DNA of 49,790 nt. Source: a virus. The translations under genes were made by a program, and so were the position numbers. The notes beneath the pieces were generated by a model that worked only from the letters and a program-made list of their open reading frames with translations, was not told where the DNA came from and ran no database searches. Location of the stretch: the IMG/VR virus record IMGVR_UViG_3300009703_000030, positions 1-49,790 of that record; one strand, 5' to 3'. Positions within the stretch are counted from its first letter, which is position 1. Each line of letters starts with the position of its first letter. Shown here one piece after another: positions 34,482 through 41,611 of the stretch.

Positions 34482-34632
34482 TGACACGGTGTGGAGGGGG
34501 AACGGTAAGGATTCTATCGTGACCCAACTGGTCCGGTTGCGAACCGAGCTACGGACCATCGCTGTTGTGATGACTGTCCTCTTACCAATCGGCGTCAAGC
34601 TACTGGACAAAGTATGGCTAAGTGCTGGCTGA
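34354..34632 (+). CDS. holin-like coiled-coil plus one-TM protein (XhlA-like)
   Basis: 92 residues from ATG 34354. Residues 1-60 are a charged, heptad-like helix (LERRVMELEAKVRAEL, then RLTRIDDTVWRG). Residues ~66-90 form one hydrophobic helix (RTIAVVMTVLLPIGVKLLDKV). This order, coiled coil then C-terminal membrane anchor, is that of hemolysin XhlA-type phage proteins that work with holins. Its 3' end overlaps the secreted protease gene by 19 nt. It probably acts in the host inner membrane. Holin function is unproven. Confidence 0.5.
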   Translation: MEDLERRVMELEAKVRAELGSDSDDGQIWRVVHGHTDRLTRIDDTVWRGNGKDSIVTQLVRLRTELRTIAVVMTVLLPIGVKLLDKVWLSAG

Positions 34633-35483
34633 TCCTGTTGTTGTTAGCGTCGACCGCAGCGGGTGAGGATTCCCGTCTGGCGAGTGTTCGTGTCGGCGGG
34701 TGTTCAGGGACGATCGTCGCAGTGATCGGGGGCAGGGGATACGGGATCTCCGCAGGGCACTGCGCCACCACCGGCAAGGCGGTGTCTGTCATCAACTCCA
34801 AGGGTGTCCGGGTTGAAGGTGAGTGGGTGGCTGTCGACTCGGCGGCAGACCTCGCGTTGTTCACCTGCCCGGCGTCAGTGGTTCTGGATGTTGCCCCACT
34901 GGGAGGGGGTTCGTCTGGTCAACTTCATGGCTACGGTTGGCCCGGCGGCAAAGGACCATCCCGGCTGGACCTGACAGCAGACGGCACGGAAAAACCATCG
35001 AACCTTCTGGTAGTTAGGTCGAGGTATCCGGTGAAATCTGGAAGGTTTCGCAACGGGTCGAGCGGCGGCGGGATCTTTCGTGGTAACAGGCTGGTCGGTG
35101 TGCAGACGCATGGCGATGATGACGAGTTGGTTCTGGCTGTCACACAGGCACAACTTCTAAGCTTCTCAGAGGCCCAAGGACGGACGTTCTCCGTAAACCT
35201 GACCAATCCCTCAGACCAGAAGAGCGGGCCGCTCACAGGCCCATTGTTTTCTGACCGTGACAGGACGAAAGCGATTGCTGAAATCAGATCGGTGTTGTTA
35301 TCATTATCGAAGACACCGGGACCACCCGGTCCACCGGGGAAGGACGGTAAGGATGCCGACCCGGACGTGGAACAATTGAAGCAGCGTATCCGTGAACTGG
35401 AACAGCGGGTAGTTGCACTCGAAGAGTGGCGGCGTAATTTCAGAGCAACAATTCGTGTCCGGGTAACACCCAAGGAGAATTAG
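34614..35483 (+). CDS. secreted trypsin-like serine protease with collagen-like stalk and coiled coil
   Basis: 289 residues, ATG 34614. A signal peptide covers ~1-17 (LILLLLASTAAG). The chymotrypsin-fold triad can be read: H49 in GISAGHC (C30-C50 may be a disulfide), D79 in SAADLAL, and S150 in NGSSGGGIF (GxSGG form). Residues 236-248 are collagen-like (GPPGPPGKDGKDA), followed by a coiled coil at ~251-272. The catalytic head, collagen-like stalk and coiled-coil trimeriser suggest an exported, oligomeric protease. It lies right behind the holin-like gene. It could help lyse a host with a proteinaceous surface, process virion proteins or act on the host surface. Secretion is strange for a phage protease. 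Confidence 0.75.
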   Translation: MAKCWLILLLLASTAAGEDSRLASVRVGGCSGTIVAVIGGRGYGISAGHCATTGKAVSVINSKGVRVEGEWVAVDSAADLALFTCPASVVLDVAPLGGGSSGQLHGYGWPGGKGPSRLDLTADGTEKPSNLLVVRSRYPVKSGRFRNGSSGGGIFRGNRLVGVQTHGDDDELVLAVTQAQLLSFSEAQGRTFSVNLTNPSDQKSGPLTGPLFSDRDRTKAIAEIRSVLLSLSKTPGPPGPPGKDGKDADPDVEQLKQRIRELEQRVVALEEWRRNFRATIRVRVTPKEN

Positions 35484-35678
35484 ATGGCAAGCCAAGTAGA
35501 TCTTCAGGCACTGCTCGAAGCAGCGAGCGGTGAGCGGTTGGCGCAGCAGTCGGCAGCGAACAACTCGTTCCTCCAGATGATGGATCGTGCCTTTGGTCAG
35601 GTGTACGCAAGCGTCGACACGGCGGAAGCATTCGCTAGTCGAGTCCTGATCCAATCTAAGGATGGCCCATCAGCCTGA
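35484..35678 (+). CDS. small helical protein, unknown
   Basis: 64 residues, ATG 35484 directly after the protease stop, SD AAGGAG at 35472-35477. Helical, with A, Q and S (LLEAASGERLAQQSAANNSFLQMMDRAFGQVYASVDT). The stop overlaps the next ATG (TGATG). Function unknown. Coupled in an operon with the protease and two other small genes. Confidence 0.6.
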   Translation: MASQVDLQALLEAASGERLAQQSAANNSFLQMMDRAFGQVYASVDTAEAFASRVLIQSKDGPSA

Positions 35679-35926
35679 TGGACATCGTGTCGCTGCGTGA
35701 CGAACTGTTGGCTGAAGCCGACCGGATGATCTCTCTCGACGACGCTGGTCGCGAGCGGGAACTCGTCATGATAGCACTCCGACTGGGTCATGCACACGAC
35801 ATGGCGTGGCGTGAGCTACGTGAACTGGACGAGGAGTTTTTGCGTGAGCAAATCGCCAATCGTGGAGGAGGGAATGAGGTCGCACCTGATGGGGCGGAAC
35901 CGGTTCCTCAACATGATGACCCATGA
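35678..35926 (+). CDS. small helical acidic protein, unknown
   Basis: 82 residues, ATG 35678 overlapping the previous stop. Residues 1-60 are amphipathic helix (LRDELLAEADRMISLDDAGRERELVMIALRLGHAHDM), and the tail is acidic with P. The next gene starts within its 3' end at 35874. No family recognised. Confidence 0.6.
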   Translation: MDIVSLRDELLAEADRMISLDDAGRERELVMIALRLGHAHDMAWRELRELDEEFLREQIANRGGGNEVAPDGAEPVPQHDDP

Positions 35927-36278
35927 CCTCGCGGAGCGGCTAAGGATCAGGCGTAAATCTCTGGCGTCAGATGCTGGACTCGATGAGAGTTATGACGTTG
36001 GCACATACCCTCCCGCACAGACCACGGTGGTAGATGGAGGGGGGTTGTCGAAGATGCTCATTGCGGGGATGATGTTGGCTACGGGTGGGGCTGGCGGTGT
36101 TGGACTGTCTGCCCTGTTGTCCTCCCCGGTCCCGGCAGGCAACGTGCCAGCCGTCAGCCCTGCTCTTTCACCCGTCGAGTTCGACGTGACCATCGAGGAG
36201 GTTGGTGGTATTCCCCGAATCAAGGATGTGAGGGAAGTCGATGGCGAATCAACGCGAGCGGTACAACCCGACCCCTGA
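35874..36278 (+). CDS. single-pass membrane protein, unknown
   Basis: 134 residues from ATG 35874, chosen for the strong GGAGGAGG upstream. A longer frame from 35790 lacks an SD. Residues 1-40 are basic (MRSHLMGRNRFLNMM...RLRIRRKSL). Residues ~60-90 are a hydrophobic helix (LSKMLIAGMMLATGGAGGVGLSALL), followed by a P/V-rich outer part. The basic-inside orientation would put the C-terminus in the periplasm. Could belong to the lysis cluster. Function unproven. Confidence 0.55.
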   Translation: MRSHLMGRNRFLNMMTHDLAERLRIRRKSLASDAGLDESYDVGTYPPAQTTVVDGGGLSKMLIAGMMLATGGAGGVGLSALLSSPVPAGNVPAVSPALSPVEFDVTIEEVGGIPRIKDVREVDGESTRAVQPDP

Positions 36279-36399
36279 AGAAATTGCAGAGGCGGCGGCA
36301 GAGATCAGGGAGGGGTGGGACGAGCGGAAGTGGGCGGATCAGGAGAAGAGGAAAGACTGGTACGCACCAGTCATGAAGCCACCGAAGCTGGACAAATAA
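36241..36399 (+). CDS. 52-residue small protein, last gene of the plus operon
   Basis: ATG 36241 to TAA 36397-36399, 52 residues, overlapping the membrane protein gene by 38 nt in another frame. It has an amphipathic helix with TPEEIAEAAAEIREGWDERKWADQEKRKDW. This 'TPEEI...EI..GW....' style is seen in small environmental-phage and planctomycete proteins (recollection, low confidence). It ends 5 nt before a strong hairpin. Function unknown. Confidence 0.5.
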   Translation: MANQRERYNPTPEEIAEAAAEIREGWDERKWADQEKRKDWYAPVMKPPKLDK

Positions 36400-36440
36400 A
36401 AAAAAGGGAGGGGAGCGGCACTTTGCCACTCCCCTCCCTA
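36394..36440 (-). terminator. strong terminator of the minus-strand operon
   Basis: GGGAGGGGAG (36406-36415) pairs with CTCCCCTCCC (36429-36438). One mismatch and GGCA/TGCC then close on a 3-nt loop (14 bp in all). On the minus strand it is followed by a long U-run (complement of the A-run at 36394-36405), the classic intrinsic form. On the plus strand no T-run follows, so it mainly ends the leftward operon and at most slows the plus transcript. Confidence 0.85.
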
Positions 36441-36443
36441 ATC

Positions 36444-36524
36444 TCATTCCCACCATCCCAGTGCGTCAGCCATCAGCGATACCGCAAACGCACCAACGAT
36501 GGCGAGAAACAATTCACCCGCCAT
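36444..36524 (-). CDS. 26-residue membrane peptide at the operon end
   Basis: ATG at 36524, stop TGA at 36446-36444, 26 residues: MAGELFLAIVGAFAVSLMAD then ALGWWE. It has one hydrophobic helix and an aromatic, acidic end, and begins 10 nt inside the 3' end of the upstream gene, with GGAGGG ahead. It ends 4 nt before the terminator stem. Size and shape suggest a small single-span peptide (toxin-, holin- or anti-holin-like). It is too short for routine gene calling. Confidence 0.45.
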   Translation of the reverse strand: MAGELFLAIVGAFAVSLMADALGWWE

Positions 36525-37128
36525 ATCGCTTACCCTCCGTTCTTGCCTGCGCCGGACTGACGAAGTTGTTCAGTCCTCTAGGGTGCGGTTCTGGTTCAGG
36601 CGGCAGTGTGCCCCGGCGGATTGCTTCGGCATCCTGCTCAGCCAGCCGGGTGCTGTTCTCGTGATCGAACGGACGATCAAGTTGCGGGTTCAACTGCATG
36701 TAGATCCTCTTCGGCTTTCCTCCAAAGAATAGCTCCAGTGCAGGGCACAACCACACCACGTGCGAGTCGTCCAGTTGACGCACCGAGTGGTGGTGGGTTG
36801 CGTACCATGTGCCCTCCATCCCGAACAGCAGATTGTTCGGGTAGTGGAGGGCGGGGTTGTCGACCCGCGACAGCACGACGTCGCACAGCGACCAGTAGGC
36901 ATCGTAGTCCTCGTCTGGATCCCTGATGACACCGTTCACATCACCAGCACGGAACTGGAGAGTGAATCCTTTCTCGACTGCTTCGTCGAACTGCCCAAGG
37001 TCACGAAGGACTTCGTCCAGTGCATACGATGCACCTCCGACGAATGCCTCCGCATGCAGTCCGATCTCTGGTTGGTCAAAGACCCAGTTGTCGCCCATAC
37101 GGTAGGGGTTGATTGTAAATACAGTCAT
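36514..37128 (-). CDS. DUF6717-like protein
   Basis: 204 residues, ATG at 37128. N-terminal MTVFTINPYRMGDNWVFDQPEIGL(HAEAFV) and a later GMEGTWYATHHH...VVWLCPALELFF followed by KPKRIYMQLNP are in the order I associate with DUF6717 proteins, whose function is unknown. The C-terminal tail (P, E and R-rich) is linker-like. It is the penultimate gene of the minus operon, 7 nt after the small basic gene stop. I am moderately sure of the family. Confidence 0.6.
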   Translation of the reverse strand: MTVFTINPYRMGDNWVFDQPEIGLHAEAFVGGASYALDEVLRDLGQFDEAVEKGFTLQFRAGDVNGVIRDPDEDYDAYWSLCDVVLSRVDNPALHYPNNLLFGMEGTWYATHHHSVRQLDDSHVVWLCPALELFFGGKPKRIYMQLNPQLDRPFDHENSTRLAEQDAEAIRRGTLPPEPEPHPRGLNNFVSPAQARTEGKRYGG

Positions 37129-37135
37129 GCCTTGC

Positions 37136-37267
37136 TCACTTTCTTTTGCGCCCTTTTCCCTTCTTGGGTTCGGGCTGAGTTTTCTTCTTCGCCTTGGGGA
37201 CCGGAGTCCCTTTCGGCAACCTGAACATCATCGGTCCCTGATTTCCCACTTGGTATCTGTTCGGCAT
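37136..37267 (-). CDS. 43-residue protein with very basic tail
   Basis: Start ATG 37267 is preferred over an upstream frame because AAGGAG precedes it by 8 nt. The N-terminus NRYQVGNQGPMMFRLPKG is followed by a Lys/Pro tail (KAKKKTQPEPKKGKGRKRK). The end resembles a nucleic-acid-binding tail. Function unknown. It is preceded by a 13-bp hairpin and a decayed copy of the operon's SD cassette. Confidence 0.5.
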   Translation of the reverse strand: MPNRYQVGNQGPMMFRLPKGTPVPKAKKKTQPEPKKGKGRKRK

Positions 37268-37314
37268 TGCCGTACTCCTTTCTTCTGAATAGACTGTCAG
37301 TGCCTCACTTTCGG

Positions 37315-37356
37315 CAACCCCGGACGGATTGGACCGCATACCACCGTCCGGGGTTG
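37315..37356 (-). other. 13-bp intercistronic hairpin
   Basis: CAACCCCGGACGG (37315-37327) pairs perfectly with CCGTCCGGGGTTG (37344-37356), with a 16-nt loop, in the gap between the DUF932 gene and the 43-residue gene. No T-run follows on the minus strand (CCGAAAGTGAGG does). It may act as a processing or stability site that separates operon parts, or as a weak terminator. Confidence 0.55.
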
Positions 37357-37371
37357 TTTATTGCGCCGGGA

Positions 37372-38139
37372 TCAGGCGGCAGTCAGATGCTTGTCCAAGA
37401 TCCCGTGCAGTCGCTGGGTCCGACTCGACAAGAGGTTCAAGCTGGAACCCTTGAGCGACTCGGTGAAGGCGTTGTACAAACGCCACCCAGTTTGGCCGTC
37501 GACCTTGAACTCAGGGTGGCGTGGATTCCTCCACTCCTCCATCACCTGAGGGATCTTGGTCGGCGGCAGGACGTTGCGGTCCATCGCTTCGATGACGAGG
37601 TCGTTCACCTCGCCGTGCGAGAGTTCGGACGACTTGTACAGGTCGTGCCGTTCCTCAAGCTTGATGCGATGATCCGCCAACTTGCCGACAGCATCACCGA
37701 CGACTCGGTCGAGTCGGTCGAGGATGTACCGGGTGTGGCGGGTCGCAACCTTGACCTCACCTGAGAAGGCGAGGTTGTCGCAGACGAACACCTGCGACCC
37801 CAAGACCAGTGCCGCCGGGAACCGCTTGTCGTGCGAGTTCCTGACACCAGCGATCAGGGAGGCATCGTGCCCGTTGCCGATGAGCGACGCGCCGTCGCCA
37901 CCGGCAGCAGCACCCAACTGCATCAGGCCGAAATACTGCTGACCTTCGCGGTTGAGAGCATGCGCCTCATTCTCCAGTTTGTACCCGGAGTTCTCGAACG
38001 CAGACAGTGCCTTGTCCCACAACACGGTGTGTGGGATGGGGACGTGGCTGTCGCTCGCCGGGGGGGTAATGGAATTCCGCATCTGCTCGCGGCTGACACG
38101 GTTGGAACCACAATGCGTGTAGAGGTCTACTTTTCTCAT
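37372..38139 (-). CDS. DUF932-family phage/plasmid-like protein
   Basis: 255 residues, ATG 38139 overlapping the recombinase stop (TGATG). The central block ALNREGQQYFGLMQL, then SLIGNGHDASLIAGVRNSHDKRFPAALVLGSQVFVCDNLAFSGEVKVATRHTRYI, is the signature of DUF932, a family frequent in phages and plasmids with unknown function, often near replication or recombination genes. It is in the early-type minus operon. The N-terminus (MRKVDLYTHCGSNRVSREQM) is not diagnostic. Confidence 0.75.
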   Translation of the reverse strand: MRKVDLYTHCGSNRVSREQMRNSITPPASDSHVPIPHTVLWDKALSAFENSGYKLENEAHALNREGQQYFGLMQLGAAAGGDGASLIGNGHDASLIAGVRNSHDKRFPAALVLGSQVFVCDNLAFSGEVKVATRHTRYILDRLDRVVGDAVGKLADHRIKLEERHDLYKSSELSHGEVNDLVIEAMDRNVLPPTKIPQVMEEWRNPRHPEFKVDGQTGWRLYNAFTESLKGSSLNLLSSRTQRLHGILDKHLTAA

Positions 38140-38864
38140 CACTCACTCTCTCTTTCTTTGATGCCAGCCACGATCCGGCGGATCGTTTCGGCGTGCCAGC
38201 GTTGACCTCTCGGAGGAACATTCTCCGCAATCAGGTCACGCTTGATACCGCCAACAGACACGAAATTCCTAGATAGGTGTCTAGTGACAATCTCGATCCC
38301 TCGCTGCTCTTCAGAATTCTCGACCATCCGTGTCGGATCGTCAGGATCTTTCATCATGCCGTAGGGCAGAGATCCGCCCATCCGGCGACCGTTCTTCATG
38401 TGCTGCTTCATCGCAGCGGAAGTCCGCTCGACAACCAGATCACGCTCGAACTTACACTGCGCAAGCCGGGTCGTGAAGAACAGGTAGCCGACTGCTGTCG
38501 ACGTGTCGATGGTGCAACCTCCCTCGCAGGCGAGGTGCAATGATACACCCAATTGCATCCATTTGTCGACGCAGTTGAGTCCATCCGCAGTGTTGCGGAA
38601 CAGACGGTCCAGACGCTGGGCGACGATCTTGTCACCACGATCGGCACGGGTAAGCAGACGCCTACCCTCCGGTCGCTTCGACAAGGCATCATCACCACTG
38701 ACGTGAGGGTCTTCGAGGAAGACGACCTCCTCGTCCGAGTCCTCGAACAACCCGGCGAACTCACAGTATTTTTCGCACTGCTCCTTCTGGGTGTCCAGAC
38801 TCTCGTCCACTGTCACAGAACGGGTCCGTGACGGGGACTTCCTTGAGTAAATCCAGATAGTCAT
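38139..38864 (-). CDS. serine recombinase (resolvase-type, small)
   Basis: 241 residues. ATG 38864, chosen because it overlaps the previous stop and carries the shared SD cassette. The catalytic N-terminus is clear: IYSRKS with R8 and S10, SLDTQKEQCEKYCEFAG, then VSGDDALSKRPEGRRLL and IVAQRLDRLFRNTADGLN, matching the resolvase/invertase family. After ~residue 150 only a short 'recombinase'-type helix block (MKNGRRMGGSLPYGMM...) and a small C-terminal helix (KRDLIAENVPPRGQRWHAETIRRIVAGI) are present. The long zinc and coiled-coil parts of large phage integrases are missing. It could be a resolvase, an inversion enzyme or an atypical integrase. Confidence 0.8.
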   Translation of the reverse strand: MTIWIYSRKSPSRTRSVTVDESLDTQKEQCEKYCEFAGLFEDSDEEVVFLEDPHVSGDDALSKRPEGRRLLTRADRGDKIVAQRLDRLFRNTADGLNCVDKWMQLGVSLHLACEGGCTIDTSTAVGYLFFTTRLAQCKFERDLVVERTSAAMKQHMKNGRRMGGSLPYGMMKDPDDPTRMVENSEEQRGIEIVTRHLSRNFVSVGGIKRDLIAENVPPRGQRWHAETIRRIVAGIKERESE

Positions 38865-39103
38865 TTCTGCACCTCGCTTTCGTAGAACTGGAAGACCACG
38901 TGGTCCCCGCCTTGCTGGACACGGACTTTCTTTCCGCACCTCCTCGCATACTGGTAGGCGGCCTGAACGAATGAGCTTGACCGGACGACGAAGTCCTTCC
39001 CTTCCTCGACCCTCCAGACCTCGCCGTTCGACCACTCCTCCCACGGATACCTCCGGTTCCCGCTCCGATCAGAGAATGTGAAGTCTTTCAGTTTTTTAGC
39101 CAT
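38861..39103 (-). CDS. small protein, unknown
   Basis: 80 residues, ATG 39103, SD GGAGG upstream (gggaggatacca). It has an aromatic-rich core (RYPWEEWSNGEVWRVEEGKDFVVRSS) and a basic middle, ending HVVFQFYESEVQK. The ESEV end is the translated SD cassette of the next gene. It overlaps the previous gene by 8 nt. No family recognised. One of a series of small early proteins. Confidence 0.6.
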   Translation of the reverse strand: MAKKLKDFTFSDRSGNRRYPWEEWSNGEVWRVEEGKDFVVRSSSFVQAAYQYARRCGKKVRVQQGGDHVVFQFYESEVQK

Positions 39104-39329
39104 TGGTATCCTCCCTTTCTTGGTTCACGACCAAGTCAATGAATGGGGCATCGTCGTACCCCGTGTTGGGGATAAGCGGGGCCACTACGGACACTTCGTC
39201 CCAGCCCAGCATTCCCAGAAATTCTCCCGCCTTTCGGAAGACGTACTTGGAGGTCTGATGGTCCCAGCATCTCAACCGGAACTTCTCGCCTGCCTTCGTC
39301 CTCCCGCACCACGTCTTCGTTTTACTCAT
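39096..39329 (-). CDS. small protein, unknown
   Basis: 77 residues, ATG 39329 overlapping the preceding stop (TGATG). It has a basic N-terminus (KTKTWCGRTKAGEKFRLRCWDHQTSKYVFRKAGEF) and an acidic C-terminal end (NQEREDTNG). Two Cys and an RLRCWDH centre give a compact look. Function unknown. SD cassette GAGGTGGAG is immediately upstream. Confidence 0.6.
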   Translation of the reverse strand: MSKTKTWCGRTKAGEKFRLRCWDHQTSKYVFRKAGEFLGMLGWDEVSVVAPLIPNTGYDDAPFIDLVVNQEREDTNG

Positions 39330-40351
39330 CACTCCACCTCACTTTCGGTTTGAGATTTGATGTACTCTTCGACCGCCTTGTCACGATGGATCTGCGTGTC
39401 GAGTTCACGCAGGTGTCGACCGGCAACTTCCTCTAGGCTGTCTGCCGCCATACGGATGTTCCGAGCGTGACTTTGAAGGTCGGAGAGCTTGGTGATGAGG
39501 CCATAACTCCCATCTTCCAACCGGGTGTTCTCCATCTGCTCTTCCGTGAAATCACGGGAGAACACAGAGTGGGTGGTTGCGCACTCCCAGTCGTGACCGA
39601 CTCGCCTCAGCACGGAGTAGATCTCGCGAGCGACATTCCCGTATTCCCCAGAAAACTGCTCAACGACAGACTTCCCAAGCTTGTCCATCTCGGACTCCAT
39701 CGCGAGAGCGTCTTGCAGCAACCCCTTGAGGAATTCGCAACGATGCTGACGGACTTCTCCACGCACCAGAGAAACAATGTCATTGGCTTGTGGAAAAGTC
39801 GTGTTCTGCTTGATGGCGTTACGGTATCGATACCAGCCCGCCTTTGGGCAGTCATCCACGTCTGCTTGCCACCGCTTCCCAAACGACTGGCTGATTCGGA
39901 CAGGACCGGCGTAGACGAGAACCCGGTCGAACACGCTATCAGTGGCTTGCTCGATCACGGCCACTCGAGCAGCCGACCATGCGGGAGCAGAACCGAGATA
40001 TTCCTTCTCCCAGTCGATCCCCTCGATGACACGGACCCACGCCTCTCGTTCGGTGCGGGTGTAACTCCGATGACGACTACCGACCGTGGCTTTCCCGTCA
40101 GCGAATTTCTGCAACTCAGCCTTGTCGATCGCGTAGAAAGCGTGCCCACGGATGACGGAATGGGATCGTTGGTATCCGTTGTTAGCAACGCCAGTGGGTT
40201 CATCCATGACGAATGACTGACTGCTGTTGTGAGCTTTAGATCCTCCGGTTTTGTTCAACTGCTCTTGGATGTACCTGTTGCTCTTCAGGACCAGTTCGAG
40301 TCTGTTGCATCGCTCATCTCGCTCTTCCAGTTTGTTGCATGTTGTAGTCAT
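39329..40351 (-). CDS. 340-residue early-operon protein, unknown
   Basis: ATG 40351, SD AAGAAGGTAAGG. Residues 1-45 are charged coiled coil (NKLEERDERCNRLELVLKSNRYIQEQL). A middle domain (TGVANNGYQRSHSVIRGHAFYAIDKAELQKFADGK.. to YLGSAPAWSAARVAVIEQATD) and a long helical C-terminal half (GEVRQHRCEFLKGLLQDALAMESEMDKL ... AADSLEEVAGRHLRELDTQIHRDKAVEEYIKSQTESEVE) follow. I do not recognise a family or active site. The ESEVE end is the SD cassette of the next gene read in frame. Confidence 0.6.
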   Translation of the reverse strand: MTTTCNKLEERDERCNRLELVLKSNRYIQEQLNKTGGSKAHNSSQSFVMDEPTGVANNGYQRSHSVIRGHAFYAIDKAELQKFADGKATVGSRHRSYTRTEREAWVRVIEGIDWEKEYLGSAPAWSAARVAVIEQATDSVFDRVLVYAGPVRISQSFGKRWQADVDDCPKAGWYRYRNAIKQNTTFPQANDIVSLVRGEVRQHRCEFLKGLLQDALAMESEMDKLGKSVVEQFSGEYGNVAREIYSVLRRVGHDWECATTHSVFSRDFTEEQMENTRLEDGSYGLITKLSDLQSHARNIRMAADSLEEVAGRHLRELDTQIHRDKAVEEYIKSQTESEVE

Positions 40352-40374
40352 TGCCTTACCTTCTTTCGGTTTTT

Positions 40375-40418
40375 GGGGCAGTTGCCCCGGTGGGACCGGG
40401 GGGCGAAATGCCCCCCGG
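40375..40418 (-). other. pair of GC-rich intercistronic hairpins
   Basis: CCGGGGGGC (40396-40404) pairs with GCCCCCCGG (40410-40418) over 9 bp with a 5-nt loop, and GGGGCA (40375-40380) with TGCCCC (40383-40388). They fill the gap between two minus-strand genes. On the minus strand they are followed by AAAAACCGAAAGAAGG and not by a U-run, so they are more likely mRNA-stability or processing elements than terminators. Confidence 0.55.
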
Positions 40419-40431
40419 CGTGTTGCCGCAC

Positions 40432-40710
40432 CTAGACATGCGGCAGGTAAAAGTCGCTCGGATGGAGGTAGTCGCGCATCTTCTGAGCGAGGACGACAGT
40501 AGCCTCGTTGCGGAGGTCATAGTTCCGCTGCTCTGCCATCACCTTCATCCAGTCCATGAACAACCGGGTCACTCCCTGCTGGAGAGTCCGGTGCTGGTTG
40601 CCGAGTTCCTCGGCAAACTCCTTGTGGTCCTGATCGGACCTGTTGGCGAAGTCGGTCAGAACCTTGACCACGAACTTCGCATCCGCCGTGTCGCTTTCGT
40701 ACATGGCCAT
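40432..40710 (-). CDS. small helical protein, unknown
   Basis: 92 residues, ATG 40710. A longer open frame upstream is rejected because the SD cassette and TGATG overlap fix this start. All-helical appearance: KFVVKVLTDFANRSDQDHKEFAEEL, QGVTRLFMDWMKVMAEQRNYDL, VVLAQKMRDYLHPSDFYLPHV. Function unknown. Confidence 0.6.
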   Translation of the reverse strand: MAMYESDTADAKFVVKVLTDFANRSDQDHKEFAEELGNQHRTLQQGVTRLFMDWMKVMAEQRNYDLRNEATVVLAQKMRDYLHPSDFYLPHV

Positions 40711-40868
40711 CACTCCACCTCTTTCTTCATGTACCGCAGGTCGACCTCGTCGACCTCGTGGATCCTCACTGCGGCTGGTTGCTCGTTGCGTTGCTGGTCG
40801 AGCAGCAAAGAAACGACCTCGTTCACTTGGCACAACTCTTCAACTTCGATCTCAATCAGAAACGCCAT
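40710..40868 (-). CDS. 52-residue acidic protein
   Basis: ATG 40868 overlaps the stop of the upstream gene, and stop TGA 40712-40710 overlaps the next ATG. 52 residues, acidic, rich in V, E and Q (MAFLIEIEVEELCQVNEVVS, ending RYMKKEVE). It fits exactly between two genes with both junctions TGATG, which makes it convincing despite the size. Function unknown. Confidence 0.65.
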   Translation of the reverse strand: MAFLIEIEVEELCQVNEVVSLLLDQQRNEQPAAVRIHEVDEVDLRYMKKEVE

Positions 40869-41536
40869 CACTCCACCTCGCTTTCGGTTTCCTCGTTGTG
40901 GCTGTCAGCGAATTCCGCCAGCCTTTTCAGTTCGCTTCGCACATGCTTCTTGCCCTCCTCCGTGCCATGCTCAAGCACAGCCATCAGTGCTGGCAGAATG
41001 CCAGCCCAAGTTGGAGTCAGGTCGATGGTTTCAACCTTCATGCCACCAAACTCCTTCGCGACATCGCTTCGCATCGGCGCGGTCTGCTCGTCACGCTCTC
41101 GCTTCGCCTCCGTGACGGCAGGCTGTCCCGACCAGTTGTCGTTGGGGTAGAACAACCACGGACCCTGAGTGGTCTTCACGACTGTCCCAACATTCTCGCC
41201 GGGGGCTTCGGTGTCGTAGTAGACACCCTCGTTACTGGTCCGGTAGACAGCCTCACTTTCGCCCACCTCCAACTGGCCGGGCTTGAACTGCATCACCAAC
41301 ACCTCGCCGTCTGGTGACTCCTCCACTGCCCTGACGAAGCCACGCTCAGCGGTCCCCATCTGCATGCGGATCTGCTTCGCTCGCTCGCCACACCTGTTCC
41401 AAGAATTGGTGTCTTCGTCGCCTGCCTTGCAGCAGAAAGCGTAGTGGTAGACCTTGTGGTCGACCGGGGATTTGGTGTCCGCGAACACCAACTTGACTGG
41501 GTTACTTTTTCGGAACGTCTTGAGGTAAACACTCAT
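40868..41536 (-). CDS. 222-residue early-operon protein, unknown
   Basis: ATG 41536, chosen over one 30 nt upstream because AAGAAGG lies 7 nt before it. The N-terminal half has regular strands (VYHYAFCCKAGDEDTNSW, RMQMGTAERGFVRAV), a beta-rich middle (EVLVMQFKPGQLEVGESEAVYRTSNEGVYYD) and a helical C-terminus (GILPALMAVLEHGTEEGKKHVRSELKRLAEF). No family recognised. Ends EETESEVE from the SD cassette. Confidence 0.6.
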   Translation of the reverse strand: MSVYLKTFRKSNPVKLVFADTKSPVDHKVYHYAFCCKAGDEDTNSWNRCGERAKQIRMQMGTAERGFVRAVEESPDGEVLVMQFKPGQLEVGESEAVYRTSNEGVYYDTEAPGENVGTVVKTTQGPWLFYPNDNWSGQPAVTEAKRERDEQTAPMRSDVAKEFGGMKVETIDLTPTWAGILPALMAVLEHGTEEGKKHVRSELKRLAEFADSHNEETESEVE

Positions 41537-41566
41537 GGCATTGCCTTCTTTCTTTCGGGCCGACAA

Positions 41567-41592
41567 GGGGCGACCCCGGATGGGGCCGCCCC
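41567..41592 (-). other. GC-rich intercistronic hairpin
   Basis: GGGGCG (41567-41572) pairs with CGCCCC (41587-41592) and, inside, CCCC (41574-41577) with GGGG (41582-41585), with a 4-nt loop and one mismatch. It sits between the 97- and 222-residue genes. Like the other intercistronic hairpins of this operon it is followed on the minus strand by CGAAAGAAAG. Confidence 0.5.
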
Positions 41593-41611
41593 GTGCCAGC
41601 AGTTCTCAGTT

